This document shows positions 10,649 to 22,750 of a stretch of 64,000 nucleotides of DNA, one piece after another. Numbering within the stretch: the stretch's first letter is position 1; every line of letters begins with the position of its first letter. The stretch covers positions 16,438,875 to 16,502,874 of the forward strand of contig OX359273.1 in NCBI GenBank assembly GCA_947179155.2, written 5' to 3'. The DNA is from Hedera helix (Eukaryota; Streptophyta; Magnoliopsida; Apiales; Araliaceae). The notes below the pieces were generated by a model. It had not been told where the DNA came from. It saw only the letters and a program-made list of their open reading frames with translations, and did not search any database. The position numbers and the translations under genes are program-made.

Positions 10649-10679
10649 CAGGAAGTGAAGCTCTTATGTAGATTGTCAA

Positions 10680-12562
10680 GTGCTAGTTATCAATAGGTAC
10701 ACATCTTTAGCCCTGGACTAACATTTTTTTCAACCTCATCTTAAGTAGTCACTTTAAAAGTTTATACCTTGGAGGCTTTGTTGCCCAATTTGCTAGCTAC
10801 TGTATTTCTCTGGTATTTGCGTATCTGTAGATTTATGTAGGATCTACTCCTATTTGGCATGGTTTATTTGATTAGCTTATTGATTGTGTACCTGATATCA
10901 TTTTATGAGTTTTTTGTTTTGTTTAATATGGTTAAGTAATGCTAGAAGGTTGGTAATTCTGTACTTAGTTGACAGTAAAATGTTATCCTGTGTTATAGAT
11001 AGCATTAGAGTTTTGAAATTTTCCAAGGGGAATCCTTAATATTTTATTTTGCTGTGATTACATTACATTCCATTTGCAAGATTCACCATAGATTCTAAAA
11101 TGGGGTTTCATTATAAATTTAAAAATTGCAGTATTTTACTTCTGCGTCGTTAAATTTGTCTACTTGTTTTGCAGATGATTTTGTAAAGTTTAGAAACAAC
11201 TTTGTTGAGGATAACCATAGCCAGGTAGTAATACTACTATTCACAAGTTTTGGGAGGAGTAATTGGACCTTGCTCCAGATACTCGAGGGGTCTTCTTTTG
11301 ACCATTTTTTTGTTCGAGAGTTCTCATTTTTACAAACTTCGGATGTTGCTAAAGTTGTAATTCTGTTTTGGGCATGTTTCAAGATCATGAAACCTGACGT
11401 TTTTCTGATAAAGTAGTTGTGAAAAGAAGTAAAGAGAACTGGAATTTGAGATTTGAATTACAAGCAGCTTGGTGATGAATATTATGTTTCTGTAGGAATG
11501 ACTTCTTATGCTCCATTCATCTTCCTATAAAATGTCCATTATTTCACATGATGAAACAAAAAAGCAATAAATTCATAGCTTGATTTACAGGTTCAATGCT
11601 GCTATATGTATGTAAGAGGCTAATTTTGGGGCTGAGGATTAGTTTTTGGATATTTTTTGATTGGGAATTGTTATTTTTGAAGGGAAAATTTGATGTTTCT
11701 ATCAGGCTTTCCTCGCATGAATGTGAGGTTCATTTACTATTTTTGTGAGTAGTGACTTGTGAATTATCGAATTTACTTGTGAAAATATCAATGTGTTGAT
11801 TTGATTTGGTCTACCTAATCTTCAGCCCTTACCAAGTTTTGATGAAATGGAGAAAGAAGGGAATTCGAGAGGATCCAAATTTGTTTGGATTGATTGTTTG
11901 TTGTAGAAACTCTTGGTTCAGTTTTGCATGTGGGTAAATCGTGTTCCTTTAGCATCATCGTCGTGTTTATTTAGCATCATCGGCTGTTAATAACTACCTC
12001 CCTCTGGTATTGAATGCCCTTCGCTCCGTATATATTTCTTTCATAATTTCTAGATTTACATTTTTGTGATCCGAAGTGGCATGGCAATTAAACAAATTGG
12101 TCTTGCTTAAGAACACTCCAAATAAGAATCAATGGTATACAAAAATAAGTTGAGCTACAAACATAAATAAATCACAATGTTAGGTTAAGAGGAAATGGCA
12201 CTCAAAAGAATTATAGAAAATGCTACATATTTTTGCAATTATTCCTTAGTTCGTTCGCTGGAAAGTCCAGAAATTGCTTGCAGCCTTGCACATGATAAGA
12301 AGCTGCTGAAATTTGGATGGGCAATGCTTCTCCAGCTAAGTTCATTAGATCTTTCGCTTGCATTATTATACTAAGTTTACAATTAGAGCTCAGTCTTAGT
12401 TTGAAGGTTGGATGGATGGCTGTGCCATGGTTTTGGTCTTCCACATATTTCTCCAGACAATTGTTTCATTACAAACTCCAGCCATGCCTGAAAGAGTTTT
12501 AACTCTGAAATAGGCCATTCAGGGTCAAGTTCATGCTTAGATAAAATTTATAAGATTCATAA
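10680..12562. other. Spacer between the two convergent genes
   Basis: Contains the 3' untranslated regions of both genes. An AATAAA at 11566-11571 is a possible poly(A) signal for the plus-strand gene. ORFs here are short and without domain features. I see no repeat or RNA gene. Confidence 0.5.
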
Positions 12563-14449
12563 TCACCAAAAATCTTGGCAAGAACAAGATCCGTTGACAA
12601 ATTTGTGGAACCGAACCCTGTCCCTAACAATGATCTCTCTCATGTATAACTTACTGATAATCTTTATCACTTCATGACAATCCCCACATGCCCTGAGGTT
12701 TTTAACTATCCTAATTACCACTGGTGCTTTAGTCTTTAGCAGCCCAAAAGCAATTGCTAGCCTTTCACTATGCTCACAAAGATCATTCTCTTTCTCTTCA
12801 TTACCGACGTTGTGTAATACAGCTGAAATCCATGGCTCATGCCCAGAATCCTGGACCCTTTCAGATATATCCCGTAGAACTTCTTTTATCTGCTTAGATT
12901 CTGGGTGAGACCAATCGCCCATCACAAACTCATGGACAAGACCATCAACTTCAATGGACGTGCAACCAGGTACAGCCTTGATGCCTTTATCCTTGATCTG
13001 TTTCCTCACTAGGCTCATCTTCATCCACTGTGAACAAGACGCGTACATACTGGATAGAAGAATATAGTTCTCTGCATTGAGTGGCTCTAACTCAAGCAAC
13101 CGCTCAGCAACCACCTCACCTCTCTCCAAAATCTTATTCCTCTTGCATCCAACAAGTAGAGTTCGCCAAATTACTGGATTTGGGTTAATGGGCATGGTTT
13201 CAACAAATGCGTGAGCAGCTTCAATTAGGTTTGCACGACAGAGTAGATCAACCATGCAGCCGTAATGCTCCATTGATGGTACAACTCCAGACTCAAGCAT
13301 TCTAGACCAATATTTACGGCCATCAGAAACTAGCCCACCATGGGCACATGCGGATAAAACACCAACAAATGTTACATGGTTTGGCTGCACCTGTAATAGA
13401 ACATCATCAATAATAATTCAGCACCAATCATACCAAAGAAGGAGAATTATTATAGAAAATATTTGGTAACAGCCTAATGTATTAGTAATGTTAGGTGTGA
13501 ATAAAGTGCAAGTCAAATCCTTACTACCCTGCATTGCATAATCTGAAGTGGTAAAACAATACCTACACTTTAAATTTATTACCTTGGCTTCTTCCATCAA
13601 AGAAAAGGCCTCTAATGCATTTTTCGCATACCCATGAATGGCAAAACCAGTAATCATTGAGCTCCAAGCCTTTGCATCTCTAACCGGCATCGCATCAAAA
13701 ACTTGTTTAGCTTTTTCTACACACCCACACTTTGCATACATATTAACCAACGCTGTACTAAGCTCAAGATCATTTTTAATCAACTTCTTATCGATATACG
13801 AATGTACCCACCTCCCAACATCCAACGCACCTGACGCAGCACACGCTGAAATCACACTCACCATCGTCACCTCATCCGGCACGACACCCGCCTTCTGCAT
13901 TTCCCTAAACAAATCCAATGCCTCATTACACATCTCAACTTTTGAATACCCACTAATCATACTACTCCAAGCAATTACATTTCTCACAGGAATTTCATCA
14001 AACACATTTCGTGCAAACTTAATCTCTTCACACTTCGCATAAAAATTAACCAATGCGGTCTGAACAAAGGAACTGGAGCCAAACCCAGATCGTATAACGC
14101 GAGAATGGATCTGTTGGCCTTCTCTTAAGGCCGATAAAACCGAGCAGGCCTTGAGAACGAAGGCGAGAGTGAAAGTGTTTGATTTTGGGTACCCTTTATT
14201 GATCAACCGTTTGAAGAGATAAAATGGTTTTTTTGATGGGTTTTGGACTTGGGAAAAAGCTCTGATAAGAGAATTCCAGGAAAAAATGTTGGGATTTGGG
14301 ATTTGAGAGAAGAGTTTTCCAGCATGATCGAGATCACCGGCAGGGGAGAGACAGCAGAAGCCGACGATTTTGGAGAGAGAGAAAGACAGACAGGAGAGGG
14401 GTAGTGGATGAGTTAGAATCTGAGCGTGGATTTGGCGGAGGACGCGCAT
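12563..14449 (-). CDS. DYW-class pentatricopeptide repeat (PPR) protein, predicted organelle RNA editing factor
   Basis: Two exons on the minus strand, 14449-13583 and 13390-12563, joined in phase 0 across a 192-bp intron, encode 564 residues from the first in-frame ATG. PLS-type PPR repeats fill the N-terminal two thirds: LFSQIPNPNIFSWNSLIRAF, VFDEIPVRNVIAWSSMISGY and VFDAMPVRDAKAWSSMITGF, with LVNFYAKC / LVNMYAKC between. E and E+ motifs follow (PVIWRTLLVGC, PGCTSIEV). The C-terminal DYW deaminase-like domain keeps the HSE and CGDCH zinc/catalytic residues and ends CSCQDFW, a DYW variant. Such proteins bind single-stranded organelle RNA and drive C-to-U editing; the target cannot be read from the sequence. 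Oddity: the frame stays open upstream to 14572 and encodes a family-like LIQKCRN just before this ATG, but no in-frame ATG is found there, so the real N-terminus (and transit peptide) is unclear. Confidence 0.88.
13391..13582 (-). other. Intron of the PPR gene (192 bp)
   Basis: Minus-strand donor AAG|GTAATA at 13583/13582 and acceptor TATTACAG| ending at 13391. It joins ...MEEAK to VQPNHVTFVG, restoring a continuous PPR motif. Without splicing the frame runs into stop codons at 13418. PPR genes are usually intronless, so one intron inside a repeat is mildly unusual. Confidence 0.85.
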
Positions 14450-14572
14450 ATTTCGACATTTTTGGATCAAAAACCCGAATTTTTCTTCTTCTTCCAGCTT
14501 TTCACTCTTTTTTTTTTTGTCAACCTTGTTTGTCAACTTCTGCGCTGTGTTTGTGAGTTTTAAAAGTTTCAA

Positions 14573-14734
14573 AACGGAGAGAAATGAAAAGGAGGAGAAA
14601 GAAAATTTAGGAAATAAAATAAAAATTTTGTTTGTGAGGTTTTTATTTTATTTTAAAAGAGAAGATAAAAAGGTAATTTTTTTAAAAATTTTCTTCCAAA
14701 ATTTAAAAATTTTGAAAGAAATTATTTTAATTTT
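14573..14734 (-). other. Short upstream region of the PPR gene
   Basis: Only about 160 bp of purine-rich, AT-rich DNA separates the PPR open frame from the transposon-derived minisatellite that follows. No clear TATA box or in-frame ATG is seen. The promoter may extend into the LTR remnant. Confidence 0.4.
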
Positions 14735-15100
14735 TTACTAATATTATTAATATTTTAATCCTTAGTAATATTATTAATCATATAAAAACATTTCAAGCAC
14801 TTATAACTATTATTAATCATTTAACAATATTTAATCACTTACTAATATTATTAATCATTTAATAATATTTTATTTACTTACTAATATTATTAACGATTTA
14901 TTAATATTTTAATCATTTATTAATATTATTATTCATTTAATAATATTTTATTCGTTTACTAATATTAATCATTTAATAATATTTTAATCATTTATTAATA
15001 TTATTAATCATTTAATAATATTGTATTTACTTACTAATATTATTAATTATTTAATTATTAATTAAACATTTAATAATATTTAATTACTTAATTTAGGTCT
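14735..15100 (-). repeat. 39-bp AT-rich minisatellite (C1 copy)
   Basis: About nine diverged units made of 'taatattattaatcattta' and 'ataatattttaatcactta' halves, the reverse complement of the array at 52563-53220. Confidence 0.85.
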
Positions 15101-16187
15101 AATAATAATAATATTAATTTATATATTTTCTTACCCATTTTACATTCAAAATATTTGACCCGACTCGTAAAACATGGCCCGACCAGACTCGATTAAATAA
15201 AATCATTTTTCAAATTTTTTGAATCGGCGTTATGGCGTTCGGATTTGTATTAAGATTCGGCGCTACGACATTGGCCAGCAGAATCCAATTTCAAGTTTTT
15301 TTCTTAAATTTTTAACTTTGGCTCTTTTGAATTAATCTTCCATAAAACATTCAATACACATCCAAATGACTTCAAATTTAATTTGCTATCTTCTCAACTT
15401 ATTGTTTTTCAAGATTTCATGAATTGATCAACTTTTCAAAAGCATTTTAGACACCAAAATCATGATCAAACTCATTAAATCAACTAGGGTTTTTGAAAAT
15501 TGACATCTTTTGGTAGAAAAATCATAAATCTTTTGTTTTAATATATTTTTCAATCGTTCAAGTTAGGTTATCCTTGTGACTTATAGATCTACCATATAGG
15601 ACATAAAGATCACAAAAAAAAACTTTCACATCTCAAACCACAAATCATCAATCTACATATCAAACTAGAGTTTTTCACTTGAAACATGTTCACATGCAAT
15701 TTTATTCTATTTTTGTACATACTAACCATGTTAATACATATATCATACATCTTTGACCATAGATTTTCATATATAGACCAGATATACTATCATAGAGTTT
15801 ATAAAAATAGGTTTTGAAACTTATTTTATATATCATACATTAAACTAAGTTTTTAACCATAAAACTCACATACATATATATAGATCACATACACACTATC
15901 ATAAATCCACCCTTATATCTTCGAATCTCACCATAGATCTTCATATAATTTTATGTCACAACCAAACATGCATCTCTACATATTATTCGTATTAACTATA
16001 ACATAAATATGTTTGAGGGTATATAATACTTTTTAACCTTATGGATCTTGAAGCTTTCTTCCTAGAGTCTCTACCTCCTTTTTTTGCTGTACCTGAAATC
16101 CTCTCTCTTTTCCTCTCTAGAACTTTTGTTCTCTCAAGCTCACACCAACTAACTCTAACTTTTAACTTTCTATCTATTCTCTCAAGG

Positions 16188-16190
<3 letters not shown>

Positions 16191-16236
<46 letters not shown>
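16191..16236. repeat. (CT)23 microsatellite
   Basis: Pure CT run, (GA)n in the sense of LTR C1, beginning about 57 bp downstream of its TATA box, so in the predicted RNA leader. Confidence 0.95.
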
Positions 16237-16239
<3 letters not shown>

Positions 16240-16292
16240 ACTTAGTAGAATGAAACAAATAAACCAACTCTTGCACAAGACATAAGATCTTT

Positions 16293-16302
16293 CTATTTAT
16301 AG
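16293..16302 (-). promoter_or_regulatory. TATA box of LTR C1
   Basis: CTATAAATAG on the minus strand, identical to the TATA boxes of LTRs A and D2. Confidence 0.65.
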
Positions 16303-16435
16303 AACTCCTCTAGACTAACTTAACATCTCATAATCAACTAATGTTAGTTAATTATGAGCTTAATTTATGCTTATTATACACTTGAATGACTATTAGAAAG
16401 ACACATTGTAATGACTAAAGTTGGTGGGTAGTTAG

Positions 16436-19172
16436 TGTAATGCCCCAAAAATCTTCGTACTCGCTATAACGGATGTTGTACGTTAAACTCCATTACATCT
16501 ATCAACTTAACCAATTATCTAATAATCATATTGTTGTACTAGTCTATTGTAGACATTTCATTAAAAATTTCTTTTACTTAATCCATAAATCTTAACTTGA
16601 TCTTGATCTCATCCTTTATACAAGTATCAACTTGTAGTTCATTTATCTATCGATCAAATTTTAACATTAAGATTTAAACATTCTATACTTTAATATATTC
16701 AAGTTTCACAACATTAATAATAGGACGGTTCCTAGAACAGAAGAATCTTGCGATAAATGTTTGCATCTTTATCTGTGACAAGATTTTTTTTTTCATTACA
16801 GAACATACCATATTATTCAATACCCTTACTTGAATACATATCTTTATAGAGATATCTCTTTATATTGATATTTCCTATCTATCTGAAATTTATAATATTA
16901 ATAACACACTTGTACTTAGAACCAAAGAATCTTACGATGAACTTGCCTTCTTCATTAGCAATTTTGTCTCGAATTCTTATAGCACTCATAATGTTATTCA
17001 ATATCCTTATTCAGATTTATAATTCTTTATCAACATTATTTTAATGTTTAACAATTCTAAGTCATATCAAATTTAATGACATAACAACGTTTGATGATAA
17101 TAATAATATCATTGAATAATATTCCGTTACATGGTTAGCTTGTTAGTATTGCAACAATTATTATGACTTTATACAAATACAAGTAAATAAAATATGAAAC
17201 TTAGTCTACACTTCTTCTCTACGCTCATGATTTTCTTATCATTTTTCTTTAACTGCAAATAAAGTTTTATTCATAAGAATGAGCATTATAGCTCAACAAG
17301 TCTAATAAATAACATTTACACAGTTTATGCATTCATATAAACTTTAACAAGCTTTACTTATTATATTTCTCAATTTAATATCACAAATAACTCACATTTT
17401 AACAATTTATATCATATTGTCACACAAAGCGTATAACTCATGTTTATAATTTGCAAACACAACATATAACAATTAAAAGACTTGCATGTTCAATGCACGA
17501 TTTAGTTTATGTTGATTTGAACTCCTAGTGTAGTCCAAATATTTTAACATATCAATAATGGTCGTTAGTATACATAGAAATATGCATTTAATTTAATTAA
17601 TTATGTACATTTATGGTTTGGTGTTGAATCGTCGCTAAAATCATTGCAACAGATAGTTAATTATACTAATTCATCATGTTTGCCACTCAATCCGTCATTA
17701 AAGACAGTTTAATATGTTAATTTAATGAAACTGTCACTAAATCCATCTCTAAAGATAGCTTAAATTAAGTTTTAATGAATCTGTCGCTAAAAGTTATTGC
17801 CACAAACAAGACTGTCGCTAAACACTGCTTAGATTAAGTATATATAAAGTTTATTGCTGGATCCGTCACTACAGACTGTGTTCTATGTGTTTTAGACCTA
17901 TCTGTCGCTATTAGGTATAGTAATAGGCAAGACTGTCACAAGAACCATCGCTAAAAACTGTTCTTGAACTATCGAAAACAGATTGTTGCTATAGGCTATA
18001 GCCACAAATTGTCGTAAAATCTCAGTGTTCCTGAAGAACACCGAAAGTAGACTGTCTCCAGTCTGTCGCTAAAGTACCAGTGCCTTGATCTTCATACCTG
18101 GTACCTTGGCGTTCATGCTCCAACCTAGAATCGGTCGGTCATGGTCAATTGACCACTTTTGGCTTGAATCATCTTTTAGATGATGCACTGTTTTGGCATA
18201 AAAATTATTTCTACGTATACTATACATGATATATTACACCGACATGCTAAGTTTGGACATAAATAACATCACAATTATAAGTTACAATGCGGTCAAATAG
18301 CCGTGTCAGGCTGTTCTTTCGTTTCTGGGCATGCCAAAATTCTGGGATTCCCAGAATTCATGATCTTCTAAGCATTTTCCAGCAAACATATCTCTCTGGA
18401 TATTGATCCGATTGAGATTATTCTTACTTCTAGGTCTTCACTACATGGCATACTACAACTACAAACCTTAAAATAGACTAAACTAACAACATAATTGAAT
18501 CTACAAACCTGACATAGTACCTTGTCAGACTACTTTTTAGGGTTCTTGGGCAGAGAGTAATTTTTTATTATTTCATGCATCTAGATGTTATGAAACCATG
18601 TTCTAACAACTCAAATATCCTTTTAACATAAGATTAGTCATTTCTAAATATTTTATCATAACAATTAACAAATGATTAAAGATCTACAAGAAAATTAGAA
18701 TTTTGTACCTTTTGAAGAATTTCTAGATCTTGATCCTATGATTCTGATCAAGGCTTGAAATAACTGATATATAAACTTAATTTGAGAGTGCTTTTACTTG
18801 TGCGTTCGTGGGTTTCAATAATGAGTTAAGGTTTTTATTTATAGGAGAGCCAGGATTAGGGTTTTGTATAGTCTTTAAACTAAACTTCTCCAACAACCTT
18901 AACAAAAGATAAAAACTCCTCATTTTGGCTAGGTTTTTAAGCTCAATTAATGAATTTTTAATCTTCACAAAATGTGACATCATCATCTCCAATTTGAATA
19001 ACAAATATCTAGCCTACTATTTGATAAAGTAAGAGAATATCAATTTGATTTTCTCATGCTTAAAGTGGTTGGCCATTTAGGGATATTTTGGTCATTTTCA
19101 CTTTGATTTCAAGGCTATTGTAATCCTTTCATAAGCTATCATTTGATTGGTTGATTAATGAATTAATTAACT
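16436..19172 (-). mobile_element. LTR D1 (minus), interrupted at its right end
   Basis: Begins TGTAATGCCCCAAAAATC at 16436; the bases to its left are not a PBS, so this is a 3' LTR or solo LTR, not a 5' LTR. From about 18100 to 19172 it aligns closely by eye with 54369-55449 (D2), including 'ttttggcttgaatcatctt', 'ttctttcgtttctgggca' and a TATAAATA at 18836-18843. At 19172/19173 the D sequence stops and LTR A3 begins; D2 is uninterrupted there. Confidence 0.7.
17620..18085. repeat. Degenerate subrepeats with core CTGTCGCTAAA
   Basis: At least nine imperfect copies of [CT]TGTCGCTAAA / CCGTCACTA / CCATCGCTAAA at irregular 30-60 bp spacing within LTR D1. They recall subterminal repeats of CACTA transposons, but no CACTA/TAGTG ends with the right geometry were found. 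Confidence 0.65.
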
Positions 19173-20985
19173 TGTGACACCCCTAAATCTGGGCTCACAC
19201 AACCCAAACTTGAGTTGTTAAAAGACTACAACAAAATTATTACAAGGTAGTACAACGTTTAACAATACAGTGTATAATAATACACAACTAAGTCTTCACT
19301 ATTATCGCCACACTATTTTACAACAAGTGAAGACTACGATAGCTATCTATCGGATTCTCAGTCCATCCCCCGGCTAGATCCTGCTACGTTCTCATCTTCT
19401 ATTAAAAAATAATGGAACAAAAGAAAGGGTGAGCTCAAATAGCACAGTAAAGAATATCATGACTAAGATAATGACGAATAAATTATTGTTAGCCTTTAAC
19501 AGTTGAGTTCTTGATAGAATACAATAGACTACAAGGTTTATATCAAAAATTGCAGTTAAATTCTTGAACAACGTTCAGATCAATAATAGCAGCGGAATGA
19601 GCAATCTATTAGAAGAATAATGCAGACTATAATGTCCACTCGCTTCTCTTTTTAGGAAAAACATCATCAACTTTTATCATCTGAAATACCATTAGTCATG
19701 ATAATGTAAATTCACACTTCCTGGTCATAATCATGCAAATCAACAGTTCATCTTTGCACTACGGGCCAAAGATATTCAATATAACACCAACGGTCATGAT
19801 TATACTAGTATTCAGCCTTTGGTCATAATCATACCAAACAACAGTTCATCTTTGCACTACGGACCAAAGATATTCAATATAACACCAACGATCATGATTA
19901 TACCAGTATTCAACCTTTGGTCATAATCATATCAAACAACAGTTCATCTTTGCATTACGGGCCAAAGAGAATTTTCACCACGTGTTATAAAATACACCGA
20001 ATAGATGTATCACTTTTAACCTATTATATTGTCTTTAATCTATCATCTATTCAACAATTATATCGTATCTGTGCCCCCGGTCACAGATATTCACAACAGC
20101 TTGATTCTTGATGATTAGTACAAATAACAGTGATACAAATGATGAACAGAAGAAACAGGATAAACAATAAGTATCGGAAGTTTACTTTATGCAGATTCAA
20201 ATAATGTCCAAATTGTCAACATGATGTGGAGTGAAATTCAAAAATGATATTCAAGATCCACAGTTCAGAATAACAGTTACAGTTCAATAGAAATGTTTAG
20301 AAAAATAGGAAGGTTCAATTGAAATGATATTAGATGAAGCACAAACTATTAAGGAACATATAATCATTTCAGAAAACTTTACCAAATAGTACTTACTATA
20401 GTAAGTTAAGAGTATAAAAGAAATAATATCCCTTACTATAGTAAGTTTGAATAATGGAAGATGAAAAAGATGGCATCCCTTATGAGTATAAAGAAAAATA
20501 ATATCACTTATGAATATGAAAGAAAATGATATTACAAACGAATATGGAATAAAAGTGTCATGTGATAATTCGTGTAGACAAATTAAGAGACAAATAAGAA
20601 ATAAATACAATGGGTTATTCACCAACATGTGGTAATCTACGCAGTAAGGTTATTTTCACTATTTAATAAAATTTGAATACGAAGAGTTCTTCACTAAAGA
20701 GGCGGTAATCCGCGCAGTAAGGTTATTCTCAGAGATTAATAAGGAATGCATACGAAAGGTTATTCACCAACAAACGGTTAATAAGGAATGAATACGTAAG
20801 GTCATTCCCACAATTTAATACATGAAAGTAAATGACACATCTTATAAGTAAGAAAGAGACGATATTATTTTCGAGAATCAAAGAATGATAATCCCTTACA
20901 GTAGTAAGTTTAAGAGTATGAAATAAAATGACATCCCTTACAAGTAAGAAAATAATACCATTTATGATGATAAAAAGAATGATAC
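19173..20985 (-). mobile_element. Partial LTR A3 (family A, minus)
   Basis: Opens TGTGACACCCCTAAATC and follows the A-family LTR for about 1.8 kb: hairpin at 19430, three ~100-bp units with 'ttcatctttgcactacgg' (about 19740-19980), and GGTTATTC...GCGGTAATCCGC units (about 20620-20810). It breaks off at 20985, where LTR B1 begins. No PBS lies to its left, so it is not a 5' LTR in place. Confidence 0.8.
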
Positions 20986-21589
20986 TGTAACAACCCCGAA
21001 ATTCGACCATCTTTATTACCTTAAATTTCATATTTATTAAACATTATCTTCTTTACGTCCAAATTTCGGTTCGTTAATAAATCTTTAATCTCCTTCTTTA
21101 ATCCATTAATTGACATTACAAACATCAATTACCAAATTTTTCGGTATAAATTTTTCTTTTTCTCAATCATTGTATTAAAATATTTGAATATATAAAATCC
21201 TTATATCTCGATCCTAGTCCCTGGATCGCAACCTTTACTTTTTCTTTTCTTTCTGTTACAAATATCGTAAAGCTCAACATTTAAAATTTAATATTGTATA
21301 TATATCCATACAACATCTTTCGTTTCATAAATCATAATTAAATCATTTAATAATTTCTATCGTAACATCTATATAGTACAATCACAGTTCAAAATTTAAC
21401 TTTACTTATTCTGTCTGGATTCGACTTATATATACATACGAAACATCATTATAAACTTAACACATATATCCACATTGAATGGAAAATATAACAAAACATT
21501 TCCATCCTTCTAGTCAATTCATCTCTAAATTAATCCGATATTTTTGAAATTCATTTCTTAATCTGCAAAAATGTATATTATGCAAGTAA

Positions 21590-21605
21590 TGAGCATAACG
21601 GCTCA
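21590..21605. promoter_or_regulatory. Conserved LTR hairpin (B1 copy)
   Basis: TGAGC-ATAACG-GCTCA, perfect 5-bp stem and 6-base loop, 604 bp from the LTR end, exactly the spacing of the B3 copy. Confidence 0.6.
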
Positions 21606-22339
21606 GCAAGTTCAACAGTTTATGCTTCACGTAACACATAGCTTAACATGCTCTGTGTGTGTCGTACATTAGGTGTTGTGCTTCTACTTGAGCAATATAT
21701 CTCACATATATATTCATATCATTGCACAAAGCACACATTGTGGTCATATTAATCACGTACCACATAGCACATAATTTGTAAGCATTTAAAACAAGAATTA
21801 CATATCATAACAGTCCAACATTTAACATTTAACATTTAAGGACTGAGGAATTTGCCTGGATTGCGGAATTAAATAATAAATACCCTTTTATATTGCTTCT
21901 CGTACAACCTATGATCATAAAATAATCAAATAATAATTATTTATCTCTTTATGATATTAATTTAATTAATTAATATCATCTATACCGTAATTAACCCTGC
22001 TCGACGATTTATTTTAGGGTACCGGGTCAATTAATAATTAATATGGTTAATTATATTAACCTCGTTCTTTAATATATTCATTTAATTTAATATAAAACAC
22101 ATTCACTACGGACAACCCAGCTCATCAGATAAAATTTAACATTTCTGGTTGTCCAAAAATTTTATTTAACCATTTTCTAACTTTTAAACTTGATAGATTA
22201 ATATTTAAAATATTTAAATATTAATCTCCAATATTTAATATTTTTACAAAAATATTAAATTTAATTCCCAAACATCATTTCTATATTTTTAGTATTTTTC
22301 TATAATTTTCTATAATTTTAAAACATTTTTTAAACATTT

Positions 22340-22750
22340 TTTTCATTAAAAACTAATTTTTGAGGGTATTTTGGTCATTTCAACAACTCTGGGGACATAA
22401 CCGGAATTTCCCAGAAAGTCCAGGGGCATTTTCGTACTTTTAGCATTCTTAGGGACAGGTTCGGTATTAAAAGAAAAGCTCAGGGGCATACCCGAAAATT
22501 CACGTGGCCAAAGGACACGCTGGTCCTTTCCGAAAAAGGCCGGGGGCACGCTGGTAATTAACCAACGTGACGACCGCCGCGCATTGCACGCGACCCTTCC
22601 TGCGCCAGCCAAACGACATCGTTTGGCTTGGCGGTGACCCAAATACAGCCGCGCATGGCGAGACCCTGCCCCAACTGCTCCTAAACGACGCCGTTTTGTG
22701 CCCAGCATTCGAAAAAAATATAGTTGCCACGCAATGCGCGGCAACCTTTC
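22340..22750. other. GC-rich island in LTR B1 with AAACGA..TCGTTT palindromes
   Basis: Sharp change from AT-rich flanks. Contains inverted repeats AAACGACATCGTTT (22611-22624) and AAACGACGCCGTTT (22683-22696), plus several near-identical clauses of 'ggggcatnnncg' type (about 22380-22560). Confidence 0.75.

Larger units (their letters stand above)
14735..16435 (-). mobile_element. Truncated LTR C1 (minus)
   Basis: Read on the minus strand this matches the order of features in LTR C2 (43283-44140 plus 51532-54368): a CTATAAATAG TATA box (16293-16302), a GA tract, a stretch related to 'gatgtcatttgaatgtgta' at about 52000, a GC-richer patch (15225-15290) and the 39-bp AT minisatellite. The last ~1.1 kb (toward the PPR gene) and part of U3 are missing. 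On the right it is cut by LTR D1. Confidence 0.6.

Noticed and set aside
11126..11416. 96-codon plus-strand frame downstream of the lysine-rich gene, preceded by a possible acceptor
   Set aside because: Phe-rich, with an equally long antisense frame over the same stretch and no known motif; treated as 3' flank.
13638..14042. 134-codon plus-strand frame
   Set aside because: Antisense shadow of the PPR coding exon.
17520..18085. Possible CACTA transposon ('ctagtgtagtcc' plus CTGTCGCTAAA repeats)
   Set aside because: The TAGTG end faces the wrong way relative to the repeats and no partner CACTA end or 3-bp duplication was found.
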